Source: Charina bottae
Taxonomy: Eukaryota; Chordata; Lepidosauria; Squamata; Charinaidae
NCBI GenBank assembly: GCA_023362775.1
Contig: JALMGJ010000003.1
Span: 175,436,774 to 175,500,773, forward strand
Length of the DNA stretch: 64,000 nucleotides
Reading direction: 5' to 3'
Shown: in pieces, positions 1 to 9,737 of the stretch
How the letters are laid out: every line of letters begins with the position of its first letter
Numbering within the stretch: position 1 is the stretch's first letter
Made by a program: the position numbers and the translations under genes
Notes under the pieces: generated by a model
Told to the model about the DNA's origin: nothing
Seen by the model: the letters and a program-made list of their open reading frames with translations, nothing else
The model's database searches: none

Positions 1-52
1 TGCTGATCACTTTCTGATACTCTGCATGTGCAAGAAAACACACTCTCCAACA
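1..52 (+). repeat. 3' end of the copia 5' LTR
   Basis: The first 48 bases match 4360-4407 exactly. The next four are aaca here and ccca in the 3' LTR. Both copies end in CA, as LTRs do. The rest of the 5' LTR lies outside the window. Confidence 0.9.
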
Positions 53-69
53 GGTTATGGGCCCAGACC
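53..69 (+). other. Primer binding site, half-tRNA initiator Met type
   Basis: Directly after the LTR end comes ggttatgggcccag (53-66). This is complementary to the anticodon stem-loop of vertebrate initiator tRNA-Met, not to its 3' CCA end. Drosophila copia is known to prime from an internal cleaved half of initiator tRNA-Met using the same stretch, so the same priming mode is inferred here. Confidence 0.82.
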
Positions 70-241
70 CAGATGGCATGAAGAGAGACCAGCTCAGCGG
101 CAGCTCGTTTGCATTTGAAGACAAGTAAACAAGGCGAGTGAAGTGCTTTTCTTTGAAGTTTAGTGGGAGGCTTCTAGCAGCTATCTGTTTGCAGAAAAGC
201 TAAGCTGAGGAATTTACGAGGTGCTTAGTGTAGATAGAGCC

Positions 242-956
242 ATGGCCAATTCTCAGTCGTTAGGAATGCTGCTTGAATGCTTATCAGATACTAATTATAT
301 AAACTGGAGTTTAAGGATGGAAATGTATCTTCAGAGGGAAGATTTATGGTCCCCCATTGCTGAACCAACTCCAGTTAATCCCAGCAATGAATGGCTCAGA
401 AAAGATGAACATGCCAAAGCATCCATTATTTTGGGAGTTGAAAACAGTCAGCTAGTAAATGTACGTGGTTTACAATCTGCCAAACAGCTGTGGGAAGCAT
501 TAAGATATTTGCATATAAAAGCAACAGCTGGCAGTAAGGTTTCTCTAACTAGAAAACTGTATAAGGCTTATGTATGAAGAAGGGAGCCTGCCTGAACATT
601 TAAACCACATTCAGCAGCTGTTTGTAGAACTGCAAGAGAGAGGAATGGAGTTTACACCTCTAACCAAAGCACACATTATTTTATCCTCACTGAATGAAAT
701 GTGGGATACGTTAATTTGCACTCTGAAAGCAATGCCTGAGGCTGAACTTACTCCTTCATTTGTTTCGGGTTGGCTACTTGCTGAGTGGGAAAAGTGAAAG
801 GAAGAGCACTCGGCTCCACCCATTTCTTCTAGTAAGCTACCACATGAGAAAGCGAAGGAAGGGAAGGGCAGCAACCAAGCTGAGGCAACATCGTTAGCCA
901 GTTGCAGATGCTTTAATTGTGGCTTAGCTGGACACTTACAGAAAAACTGTAATTTA
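242..956 (+). pseudogene. gag: copia gag, frameshifted
   Basis: Gag would form the intracellular particle and bind the element's RNA. The most likely start is the ATG at 242 (protein begins MANSQS); an in-frame upstream ATG at 221 is less likely. The first part runs to a stop at 575-577. The reading then continues in another frame from about 570 and has a further stop at 795-797. The N-terminal part resembles the copia Gag domain (UBN2-like: NWSLRMEMYL, then LWEALR). A zinc knuckle of the CX2CX4HX4C type lies at 909-950 (CFNCGLAGHLQKNC) and confirms the identity. One frameshift and one nonsense codon are visible. gag and pol were probably one reading frame originally, as in other copia elements. 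Confidence 0.88.
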
Positions 957-3900
957 TTGCCCAAAGAGCAAAAGACTGGAAAAAAGAACAAAGAGGCAAC
1001 GCAGAAGAAGGTTCTTCAAACAACACATATTGCACGAGTTCATGAAAAAAATTATTCTGATTTCTGGGTGTTAGATTCTGGTGCTAATTGTCATTTATCA
1101 AACTGTAAAAATTCTTTTGTTTCATTGTCTAAAACTAATAGACAAAGTATTTCTATAGCTGAAGGATCTACAATAGAAATTATGACTTAAGGTGACATGT
1201 ATCTATCTTGTTTGGGAGAAACTGTTAAAAATGTGCTGTTTGTTCCTAAATTGCAAACTAACCTTTTATCTGTATCCCAATTAGTAGCAGTTGGGTATGT
1301 CATAATATTTAAGAAAGATGGCTGTGAGATACGTAAGAATGGTAACTTGTGTGCAACGTGTACAAAGAGATTCATTGTACATAGTACAGAATGCTAAAAG
1401 TCAAGCTGCAAAAGCTGTAATTGGCAAAATTCCAATTCATGATCAGTGCATACACTTAATACATGGGAGATTTGGTCATGCAAATTTTAGATACATAGCA
1501 CAAATGCCAGAGTTATGTGCTGACCTGAAGTTGAAACCTTGTAGTAAATATCTACACTGTATAGTTTGCAAGGAATGCAAAACACAGAAGGATCCTGTGA
1601 GTAAGCACAGAGACAGAGTTACTACTAGACCTCTTGAAACTGTTCATTGTGATATAATTGGTCCTTTTCCCCCAAGTTTGGGACAAGCAAGATTCATAAT
1701 GACCATAATTGATGATTTTTCAAGATATACATTTATCTATCTGTTGAAACAAAGATGAGGCATTTGATAAATTTAAAAGTTTTGTAACATGGGCAAATGG
1801 AAAATTTTCCAAAGCCTGTGTCTGCCTTACAATGTGATAGTGGAGGGGAATTTCTTTCTTATACTTTTAGAAAATTTCTAGCAGAGAAGGGGATAGAACA
1901 AATTCTTTCTAACCCTTACACTCCACAGCAAAATGGTGTTGCTGAAAGGAAAGGTAGAACATTTCAAGAAGCTATGATGTGCTTGCTTAAAGATGCAAAA
2001 TTACCTTTTAAGTTTTGGGGTGAGAAACAAAGAAAGCAATTTTTGTTGGGTATGAACAAAGCCGAAGAAGCTACAGGTTCATATTAGGAGATAAATTGAT
2101 TATAAGTACGAGTGCTTCATTTGCTAAACAAAACTGGGAAGAAATAAATTCCAGTTCTCAGGTTGATTTGAAATCAGGACAAAGGCAAGAACTTGCTGAG
2201 AACATTTTGCAAGATCCTTTGCCAAATGAACTCATTAAAAAAGAGGAGCAAGCTGAAAGTCTGTCTGATGAGACAGATGATACTCAGGAAAGTAATGGAA
2301 AACAGGTTGTTAATCCTGTTAGTCCTGTCCTGCCTCGCAGGTCACAGAGGAGTAATAAAGGTGTTCCTCCTCAATGTTTTGAGGTGGATATGGTTAAAAC
2401 TTTCCATGTTTACTCTGAACCAGAGTTTTTACAGCAAATAAATGATATGCCACCTGAGATTGCAAAATGCTGGTATAATGCAATGCAACAAGAATTAGAT
2501 TCCTTGAAAGAAAATAAAACTTATAAATTACTTAATCTACCTCCCAATGAACATTGTCTGGGTTGTAGATGGGTTTTCAAACTAAAAAAGGATGCTAGTG
2601 GGAAAATTCAAAAATACAAAGCAAGGTTAGTTGCTAAAGGATTTTCTCAAAGAAAAGATTTGGATTTTGACAAAACCTTTGCACCTGTTACAAAGGGTGA
2701 ATCAGATTGTTACTGAAGGTTGCTGCACTAAAAGGGATGTCAGTTCATCATTATGATATATTCAAACTGCATCTTTGTACGGTGAGTTAGACCAGAAATT
2801 GTACATGCAACAACCACCTGGTTTTGAACAAGGTAAAAATCTAGTATGTGAACTACAAAAATCAATCTATGGTTTGAAACAAACAGCTCGCTGCTGGAAC
2901 CTAAAATTAGATGAAAAACTGCAAAGTTTTGGTTTTGAAAAAGGAAAATCAGATCCATGTGTTTATGTTAAGAAAGACAAACAAAGTTTTATGTATTTGT
3001 GTTTTTAAGTTGATGATTTGTTGCTACTTACATCATCAGATAGACAAAGACTTGATTTTGAAACGTACATGAAGAACAATTTTACGTTAAAGAATCTTGG
3101 CATAGTGACAAATTACATAGGTTTGGAAACATACAGAGAAAAAGATGGTAGTTTCCTGGTAAGCCAAAGTAATAAGATCAAGAGACTCCTAGAGGAATTT
3201 AACATGCAGGAATGTAAATCAGTCTTAACCCCTATGCTTCCTGAATTCCAGAAGGAGATAGGAGAATCTGAGTTATCTGAGGCAGATGGGTTTAGGTCTG
3301 TAATTGGAAGTTTATTGTACATTGCAAATCATTCTCACTCAGATATTTCTAATGCTGTTTCAACTTTAAGTAGACAAGTAGAAAAACCAACTTCTACTGG
3401 GAAAACAGGATTGAAAATATTGTTTAGGTATTTACAAGGCACAAAAAATTACTGTCTGAGACTTTCTGCTTCTGGAACAGAAGAATTACAAGCATATACT
3501 GATTAAGACTGGGGATCAGACCTCACTGATCATAAGTCAACTTCTGGAGCTATAATACAGTATTCTGGCTCAACAATTGCCTGGCCTTCTACGAAACAGA
3601 CACTTGTTGCTCTTTCTACAGCAGAAGCAGAATTTTATAGTCTAGCACAAATCTGTAACAAGACTGTATGGTTTAAACAATTATTAAAAGATATAGGCAT
3701 GGAATTGCATCAGCCTGTAACTCTTTTTGAAGATAATCAGGCTTGTATTCATATGGCTCAGTCTGAGGGTTGTAGGAACAGAACTAAGCATATTGACATA
3801 CAATGCTATCATGTCAAGGATTTAATAGCCAAAGGTGAAATCATGTTAAAGTATTGTGACTCAAAAGACATGATTGCTGATTTTCTAACAAAACCCCTTG

Positions 3901-3962
3901 GTGCAGTAAAACACAAGGAGTTAACTGAAAAAATTGGATTGCGACTTACACCTCTAGCATAA
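957..3962 (+). pseudogene. pol: copia pol (protease, integrase, RT, RNase H), broken
   Basis: Protease: LDSGA with the catalytic Asp codon at 1074-1076. Integrase: an HHCC zinc region around 1465-1580, then D at 1651, D at 1836 and E at 1944. The last two are 36 codons apart, the classic D35E spacing, next to TPQQNGVAERK. Sequence is missing soon after KFWGE (about 2020-2060), so the integrase end is internally deleted. RT: WVFKLKKD and KARLVAKGFSQ around 2570-2650; the VDD catalytic box (3009-3017) is directly preceded by a TAA stop at 3006-3008, where copia elements usually have Tyr. RNase H: AYTD followed by a stop at 3504-3506, then STAEAEF near 3620 and KHIDI near 3790. The last reading ends with TAA at 3960-3962. 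Several further frame changes (about 1390, 1758, 2087-2096, 2714) make this a clear pseudogene. Confidence 0.92.
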
Positions 3963-3971
3963 TAAGACGAG
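3963..3971 (+). other. Possible polypurine tract of copia
   Basis: A short, mostly purine stretch (taagacgag) sits directly before the 3' LTR start, where the plus-strand primer belongs. It is short and impure, so the call rests on position. Confidence 0.45.
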
Positions 3972-4076
3972 TGTTGGTGTATTATTCCTTGAGGGTAAGT
4001 CACAGCAATATAACCTTATTAGGTAAATAACTGCAAACTTTAAAAGGTCAGGCAGCACATGATTCAGGCTGAAGAG

Positions 4077-4084
4077 TATATAAG
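4077..4084 (+). promoter_or_regulatory. TATA box of the copia LTR
   Basis: TATATAAG lies about 105 bp into the LTR, a usual place for the U3 promoter. By spacing, RNA would start near 4107-4115. Confidence 0.55.
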
Positions 4085-4208
4085 AACCTGCCTGCCCCAC
4101 CCTGCTTACTCTGTTTCTTTCTGTTTGTTTCTACTATCTGGTATGTGGAATTGTAATACTTCCAGGGATCTGGAAGATAACTGTAAATATCTGTTTATAT
4201 GAGTAACA

Positions 4209-4270
4209 AATTGCCAGAGTCCCCTTGTGGGGGGAGATGGGCGGTGATATAAGTTGAACAAACAAACAAA

Positions 4271-4301
<31 letters not shown>

Positions 4302-4304
4302 ATA
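4209..4304 (+). repeat. CR1/L2-like LINE 3' tail inside the copia LTR
   Basis: The segment contains gagtccccttg, then ggagatgggcggtgatataa, then an AAAC/AAAT array. The same pattern occurs at 40661-40741, reversed at 11083-11137, and reversed at 63036-63085 downstream of a recognisable LINE ORF end. It therefore looks like a LINE or SINE tail that landed in the LTR or was captured by the family. Confidence 0.6.
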
Positions 4305-4411
4305 CTGTATAACTGCAACTAAGTTACTAAAATGACTGGCATCATTAATTGGTCTCTGGTGCTGATCACTTTCTGATACTCTGCATGTGCAAGAAAACAC
4401 ACTCTCCCCCA

Positions 4412-4872
4412 AAATTGGCATCTCACCATTGAGGCTATAAATGGAGAAATAACTACATTTATTGATCAAAAAATGAACATGGAAGACAAATTGATTGGGT
4501 CAGCATTTTGACATGAGCTTACCTAATTATAGATTAGTATCATTTGAAATTTTTGATTCTAGGAATTTTGAAATGCAGGTCTGCAAACAAAAATTATAAT
4601 GAAAATGAAAGAAACAGGAGAAAAATATTGGCAGATTCATCCCTCTCTAGTTTGTAACACTGGACAGAGTTCTTACCCTTTCTTTAAGAGTTTGGAAAAA
4701 TCCCCAGACTGAATGCTATCCTTCAAATTCTGAAATGTTTTCGCATGAATGGGTTGATCATGGAGTTTATATGAGTCATTTTGCTTAATTCTGTCTTAAT
4801 CTCACTGATACATCAATGAGAAATTATCACCAAAAGATGGTTATTCTTTGTGTTCCATAGAAAATACACTGT
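4412..4872. other. Unassigned A+T-rich DNA
   Basis: No open frame, repeat pattern or RNA gene was recognised. Confidence 0.5.
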
Positions 4873-5035
4873 TGTACTGAGAATTCCATGGACATCCAAG
4901 AAAGCAAACAATAGATCATCAAATAAATGAACCAGAGTTCTCACTCGAGGCCCAAATGACCAGGATCAAATGATCTTACTTCAGACACATTATGTGAAGA
5001 CCTAGAAAATAGAAAGAAGAGGATGACTGGCAACA

Positions 5036-5120
5036 GGGCCGCAACTAGGGGGGGGCAAGCGGGTAATGTGCCCCGGGCACCGTGCTGGGGGGGGTCCAAA
5101 ATGACAAAATAGTATTTGTA

Positions 5121-5157
<37 letters not shown>

Positions 5158-6159
5158 TAAAATAAATTTTATTATATACAAAACATAATACAACACACAG
5201 TACAATACAATATAATACAAAGACGCACAATACATAAAAGTATAACCTAACATTAAACTAATATCCTAAACTATAACCTTTTGTATACTATGTAATCTTT
5301 ACCTAATCTAAACTTATCTAACCAAAAAAAAAAAAAAAAAAAAAACCATTAACTTAATTTATTAAAAACCTTCTCTGACTAAATAGCCCAACCTAACCAA
5401 CTTCCTACTTACTCAGTCTTTCTTTCTTTCTTTTCTTCCTCTTCCCTCTCTTCCCTTCTTTTACTTCCACTTCCTTACTCTTTCTGTTCTACTTTACTTT
5501 ACCTTCACACTTCTTCCCCCCCCCAAAAAAAAAAAAAAAAAAAAAAAAGAAAAAAAAAGAGACTTCTTACTTTCCGTCCAATTTTCCATTATATATTTAT
5601 ATACTAATTTGTTCCTGATATATACTTTACATATTATGTTTTAAATATTAAATTTCTAGTTGTATATTTTGCGTTTTTTGAATATATTTAAAAAAAGGAC
5701 TCCAAACTATCTTAAATTCATCCATATTTCTGTCGTTAATTTGATCGGTTAATTTAGCCATTTGCATCAAGTCCATTATTTTTAAAGTCCATTCTTCGGT
5801 CGTGGGTATATATTCTTCTTTCCAATATTTAGCAAATATGATTCTAGCTGCGGTTATGATGTAAAATAACAGTTTTCCGTATTTTTTATGTAATTCTGGT
5901 TTTATAAATCCCAATAGGTATAGATCCGGTTCTTTGATGAAGTTTTCTTGAATAATTTCACGAATAATTTTGTGAATTCTGTCCCAATAAATCTTTGTTT
6001 TCTGGCATGTCCACCATAAATGAAAAAAGGTACCAGTCTCTTTTTTGCATTTCCAACAATGATTTGGTATTACTTATTATTATTTTGTATACTGAATGTT
6101 TCCTGGGGGGGCGCAGAATCCATGTTTGCCCCGGGTGACACAGACCCTAGTTGCCCTTC
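5036..6159. mobile_element. GC-rich inverted-terminus element, copy 1, split by L1
   Basis: The parts 5036-5124 and 6094-6159 make about 155 bp without the L1. The element starts near ccgcaactaggg and ends with ccctagttgc, so its ends are inverted repeats of about 10 bp. It contains runs of G and the palindrome-like gtgccccgggcac. It is flanked by the 12-bp duplication tgactggcaaca, or 15 bp if one mismatch is allowed. A second full copy is at 9252-9406. There is no A-tail and no coding capacity. The class is uncertain. Confidence 0.7.
5125..6083 (-). mobile_element. 5'-truncated L1, 3' end with ORF2 C-terminus
   Basis: On the minus strand, 5648-5914 encodes the last 88 residues of an L1 ORF2 (starts MGFIKPELHKKYGKLLFY). 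It lines up with the end of the large L1 at 43-47 kb, about two thirds identical by eye. Upstream, near 6000-6060, the cysteine-rich part is also visible. The 3' UTR has purine-rich tracts and long A runs, and the insert ends in a run of about 30 A (T on the plus strand from 5125). A 10-bp duplication tttgtatact flanks it (5115-5124 and 6084-6093). It lies inside the GC-rich element. Confidence 0.88.
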
Positions 6160-6265
6160 TGACTGGCAACAAGGTGGATAGACCCAGTTACAGTGGCAAT
6201 GGGTGTACCATTGGAAGACCTGAAGGACCAAGTTAGCCACATTCACCAAAAGGGTACTGATTGGA

Positions 6266-6963
6266 CTCAGATGGAAAAGTGGATGGGGGCGAAACAAAAT
6301 AGGCAGAGTGTACTCAAAGTTAAATAAATAAATATATCCAGCTTTTGGCAATGGTGGAACTGATAATCCTAAGTGAACCAAGATAAGAGTGTGAGTCCCT
6401 TAGCAAACAAGAGAACACACTCTCCTACATGCTTTTCCTACAAAAAATATAGGAGACATACAGAACCATATATATTTGTTGTTGTTGTTTCAAAAGTATA
6501 TTTCTTTGTTATGAAGCATTTAAATGACAGCAAAGGTGCAATTTAGAAGGTCAGCAGCTATTTCTACTGTCTGGAATTAATATAAAATCCATGATGAAGG
6601 TTTAAATTCATTTAATCCTGGATGTTTATCATTCTCCAGCTACTGATTCCTTTTACAAGCGACTTGACAACCAAACCTGGGTGCCAAGTGTTTTGCCATT
6701 GAAAAAGAGTGGCAAACTGCAGCCCCGATGCCAGCCTCAGTTGTCCTCCCTTGCATTAGACATTACAAGAAGCAGATAGAGAACAATCTGTCCTCTGCGC
6801 TTATCTGCACAGTTCATAGGTTTTTTATACACTTAGGTCTGCCCTTACTACCCTTACCTTGTTTCCCCTTCTGTGCCAAATATTCTGGTGTTGAAACAGG
6901 ATCTTCTTTTTACAAGCAATGTTGACATGTGAACAGATGGCATCTGTGAACCACAGACAACGT
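6266..6963. other. Unassigned DNA
   Basis: A short A-rich stretch with AAAT units at 6320-6335 may be the end of the RTE copy. Otherwise nothing was recognised. Confidence 0.45.
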
Positions 6964-6976
6964 CTATCAACCAGTA

Positions 6977-7308
6977 AAAGGTAAAGGTTCTCCCCGCACA
7001 TTTGTGCAGTCGTGTCCGACTCTAGGGGCCGGTGCTCATCTCCGTTTGTTAGCCGAAGAGCCAGAGTTGTCCGAAGACGCCTCCACGGTCATGTGGCCGG
7101 CATGACGAACGCAGAACGCTGTTACCATCCCACCAAAGTGGTACCTATTAATCTACTTGCATTTGCATGCTTTCGAATTGCTAGGTTGGCAAGAGCTGGA
7201 GCTAGTGCGGGAGCTCAATCCGCACGCAGGGCTAGGGATTTGAACCTCCGAACTTGCAATCTTCCGATTGACAAGCCTGGCGTCTTACCCGCTGAGCCAC
7301 CACGCCCC
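6977..7308 (-). mobile_element. tRNA-derived SINE, Sauria-like, full length
   Basis: Read on the minus strand it begins ggggcgtggtggctcagcgg, a tRNA-like head with an A box (tggctcagcgg) and a B box (ggttcaaatcc). After a unique body comes a tail with agtcggacacgactgcaca, close to the BovB 3' end, and it ends in ACCTTT-like units. The flanks carry a 13-bp duplication ctatcaaccagta (6964-6976 and 7309-7321). The tail suggests mobilisation by BovB, as proposed for Sauria SINEs. Confidence 0.88.
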
Positions 7309-7321
7309 CTATCAACCAGTA

Positions 7322-8675
7322 GGCCTGTACAATTCCAAGGAATACACTGAAGTTTCACACAAATAAGATTTTTGTCTTGGGACCAACAGAATTAAGGATG
7401 TCAGCCTTTTTACACTTCACTTGGCATTTCTCATTGCTGTGCTGAAGAATTCAGAGCTGAACAATCCCACGTTCAAATGAAATCCCAGGTAGCCTTGCAT
7501 GGGGCTTCCATAGGAGCAGTGAGAGGCAGACTGTTGACTACAGGACAATTCATTTATTAGCCACTCATTCTATTGACATGAGCCAACCCCAGTAGGGGCA
7601 AAAGCAACATCTGTGCCTCTTGCCATTTTTTGTGATGCTGAGATGTTGGTACTAAGAAGCAGGATTAGAACATCACTTCATTTCTCACCAAGTGCAGAAC
7701 AAAGAGCTGATACCAGCAGCTGGTGGTCACTAGACATCTTAGTCAGATTCAAATCACAAGGAGAAAGGAGAAAGCCTCCACATCCCTTTTCCAAATCTAA
7801 GTAACCCAGTGCCCCATCAATTAATCTTTAATCAGTATGAATCCTATGTTGGGATAATTAATTACTAATCTGAACTCTGCCTTAGAGAACATGCAATTTC
7901 TTTAATTCACTGCAGCACAGTTTTTAAAAACCCCAAAGTACAAAAAATTCCTAACTTAAATTAAATGTTTTCTACATGCACGTTATTTATATTGCTGAAG
8001 CAGTCCTTGGGGATCGGCACCCACAGCACTGCAGCTAGCTAACAATGCGGCCAAGAGGATAAAGAAGATGCTAGACCAGCACCAGTATAAGCCAAAGATC
8101 TGCAGAAACCATTGCTATAAATTGGTTTCTATGAACAGAAAATGTTTTGTTTGTAGAAAGGTATTGGATAGAGCAATATTTTAAAATTCTATTGACATGA
8201 CTGAACCAGGCTTATGTGATCCTCAATATAATTCACATTTATAGTAATAGAAGATCAACAGAAAGAACAAAATCATTACATCACTGCTGACTCTAGGCAT
8301 TTAGAGCAAAAATTACTCCACTGTATATTTCTGAATAGAGGTACATCAAAACAGCATATTGGACAGCCAAATCCATGATTCAAAGTAAAACTCACTCTTG
8401 TAAGTTGTCTTGAATTTTGGAACATATTCTAGCATAGACATCAACCTTGCACTCTCTAAGCATGTTGGACTTCCAACTCCCATGATTCCATAGCCAGCAT
8501 GGCATGAGGCTGTGGAAGTGGAAGTTCAGTACATTTGAAAGGCACCAGGTGTGGGAAGGCTGCCCCAGTAATAAAAGAAATTTAACCTACACAAGCTTAT
8601 TGATACTTTTGTATCTAGGGCAGTTTGTAACTATCTTCACTGATGCCAACTTTTGGTATCAATGGGTGTGGTAAT
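7322..8675. other. Mostly unassigned; weak MITE-like piece near 8450-8530
   Basis: At 8460-8525 the phrase ttggacttccaactcccat resembles the core of common reptile hAT MITEs, but no clear ends are visible. The rest shows no coding or repeat signal. Confidence 0.35.
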
Positions 8676-8806
8676 ATATAGAATAGAATAGAATAGAATA
8701 GAATAGAATAGAATAGAATAGAATAGAATAGAATTTGAAGATAGATGATAGATATAGATATAGATATAGATATACTGTAGATATAGATATAGATACACAC
8801 ACACAC
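8676..8806. repeat. Microsatellites GAATA, ATAGAT and AC
   Basis: About eleven GAATA units (8681-8735) are followed by GATA/ATAGAT-type units to about 8792 and a short AC run to 8806. The open frames here are repeat artefacts. Confidence 0.95.
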
Positions 8807-9125
8807 CTTCAAATTTAATTAAAACTGTAAACTGTTGCCAAGATAACTCAACCAATTTGCAAAGTGTATGGAAAATGGCACTGAGAACGTGATGCCTTAT
8901 TAATCTGTGATTATTAACACAGCTGCCCATTATGGATGACAAACAAAGCACTCTTTTCATTCTCTCAGTGGAAAGAAAAGAAGGATCACTAATCATCAGA
9001 GATTACAGGGAGGGACACTGCATAGTGGTTCCCAAAGCTGAAGATGCCAATACATTCTGTTTGTAAGAAAATGCCAACCCTACAAGAACCCTGATGTTCT
9101 AGTATAGAAGTGTGCATTGTTTCAA
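8807..9125. other. Unassigned DNA
   Basis: No coding, RNA or repeat signal was recognised. Confidence 0.4.
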
Positions 9126-9127
9126 TA

Positions 9128-9422
9128 AAGGTAGTCCTCGGCTTAAGATGGCAATGGGGACCAGAATTGCCCTCACTAAGCAATGCGGTCATAAAGTGCA
9201 GTGCCGTCGTAACTTTGAACGGTCGCTGAACAAATAGTTGTAGCCTGAGGACTGCAACTAGGGGGGACAAGTGGGGCATGTGCCCCAGGCACTGCGCTGG
9301 GGGGGATACCAAAATGATGCCCGGGGGCACCAAAATGAGAAAATAACCCATGGGGGGCACGGAATCCATGTTTGCCCCGGGTGACACAGACCCTAGTTCC
9401 ATCCCTGCCTGAGGAGTACCTA
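9128..9422. mobile_element. MITE with AGGTAGTCCTC-like ends, interrupted
   Basis: The left end aggtagtcctcggc and the reverse of the right end aggtactcctcaggc are inverted repeats, and TA sits outside each end (9126-9127, 9423-9424). The middle (gtcgtaactttgaacggtc) matches a MITE I recall as common in reptiles. The TA duplication would suit a Tc1/mariner-like mover. A GC-rich element at 9252-9406 interrupts it near its right end. Confidence 0.62.
9252..9406. mobile_element. GC-rich inverted-terminus element, copy 2, intact
   Basis: It starts ctgcaactagggggg and ends ccctagttccatccct. Like copy 1 it contains gtttgccccgggtgacacag. The 9-bp duplication gcctgagga lies at 9243-9251 and 9407-9415. 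Its 155-bp length matches copy 1 without the L1, so this is probably the full unit. Confidence 0.72.
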
Positions 9423-9424
9423 TA

Positions 9425-9737
9425 GATGTTGCTGCCCCTAAAAATGGGTGAGCAATTCTTTTGCCTGCATTTTGATGCAAACTCATCAGTATTTATGCCC
9501 AAACAAAACTATTTACGTTTAAAATGAAACCTTAGAAAGGGAAGCCTTTCTTTTCCAGCCCAATTTTTTTGTTGTTGGGGGGAACCTCTTAAGTTCAACT
9601 TTATCTTCCTTTTGAGTAAACATAGTAATTCTCATTGTTCAAATCTATTGAAATGAAGTACTTCACTTTCCCAAAATGTATGTATGTATGTCTCTGTGTG
9701 TATGTGTAAAATGGGGATATATATCTGCTAGGAGGGA
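9425..9737. other. Unassigned DNA
   Basis: Short TATG and TG runs near 9675-9705; nothing else was recognised. Confidence 0.4.

Larger units (their letters stand above)
1..4411 (+). mobile_element. Ty1/copia LTR retrotransposon, nearly complete, inactive
   Basis: The order LTR end, primer site, gag, protease, integrase, reverse transcriptase, RNase H, LTR is the Ty1/copia order (integrase before RT). Positions 1-52 repeat at 4360-4411 with two differences, which marks the shared LTR end. The window begins inside the 5' LTR, so the left edge and the target duplication cannot be seen. Many stops and frameshifts break the coding region, and the integrase C-terminal part looks internally deleted around 2020-2060. 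No complete protein can be made from this copy. Copia elements are sparse in vertebrates compared with Gypsy, ERV or DIRS elements, so this is a useful record. Confidence 0.93.
3972..4411 (+). repeat. copia 3' LTR (440 bp)
   Basis: The LTR starts TGTTGG just after the purine tract and ends in CA at 4410-4411, lined up with the 5' LTR end. It holds a TATA-like box at 4077-4084 and an A-rich AAAT microsatellite at 4258-4304. About 95 bp in the middle look like the 3' tail of an unrelated LINE. Bases after 4411 (aaaat) would be the target duplication, but the left flank is outside the window. Confidence 0.87.
4873..6265 (+). pseudogene. RTE-clade LINE ORF2 C-terminal fragment, split by insertions
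   Basis: Left part 4873-5035 and right part 6160-6265 are one RTE ORF2 end. Left of the insert the frames give pieces such as RIPWTSKKAN and, across a shift, SYFRHIM. Right of it they give RWIDPVTVAMGVPLEDLKDQV. This matches the usual RTE/BovB-type C-terminus. The join is at a 12-bp duplication tgactggcaaca (5024-5035 and 6160-6171), so the LINE was whole here before the GC-rich element arrived. Several frameshifts make it old. The 59.6-61.9 kb LINE appears to be the same or a close family. Confidence 0.72.

Noticed and set aside
7236..7308. tRNA gene
   Set aside because: The A and B boxes belong to a SINE head; there is no full cloverleaf, and the element has a SINE body and tail. The same applies to the other SINE copies.
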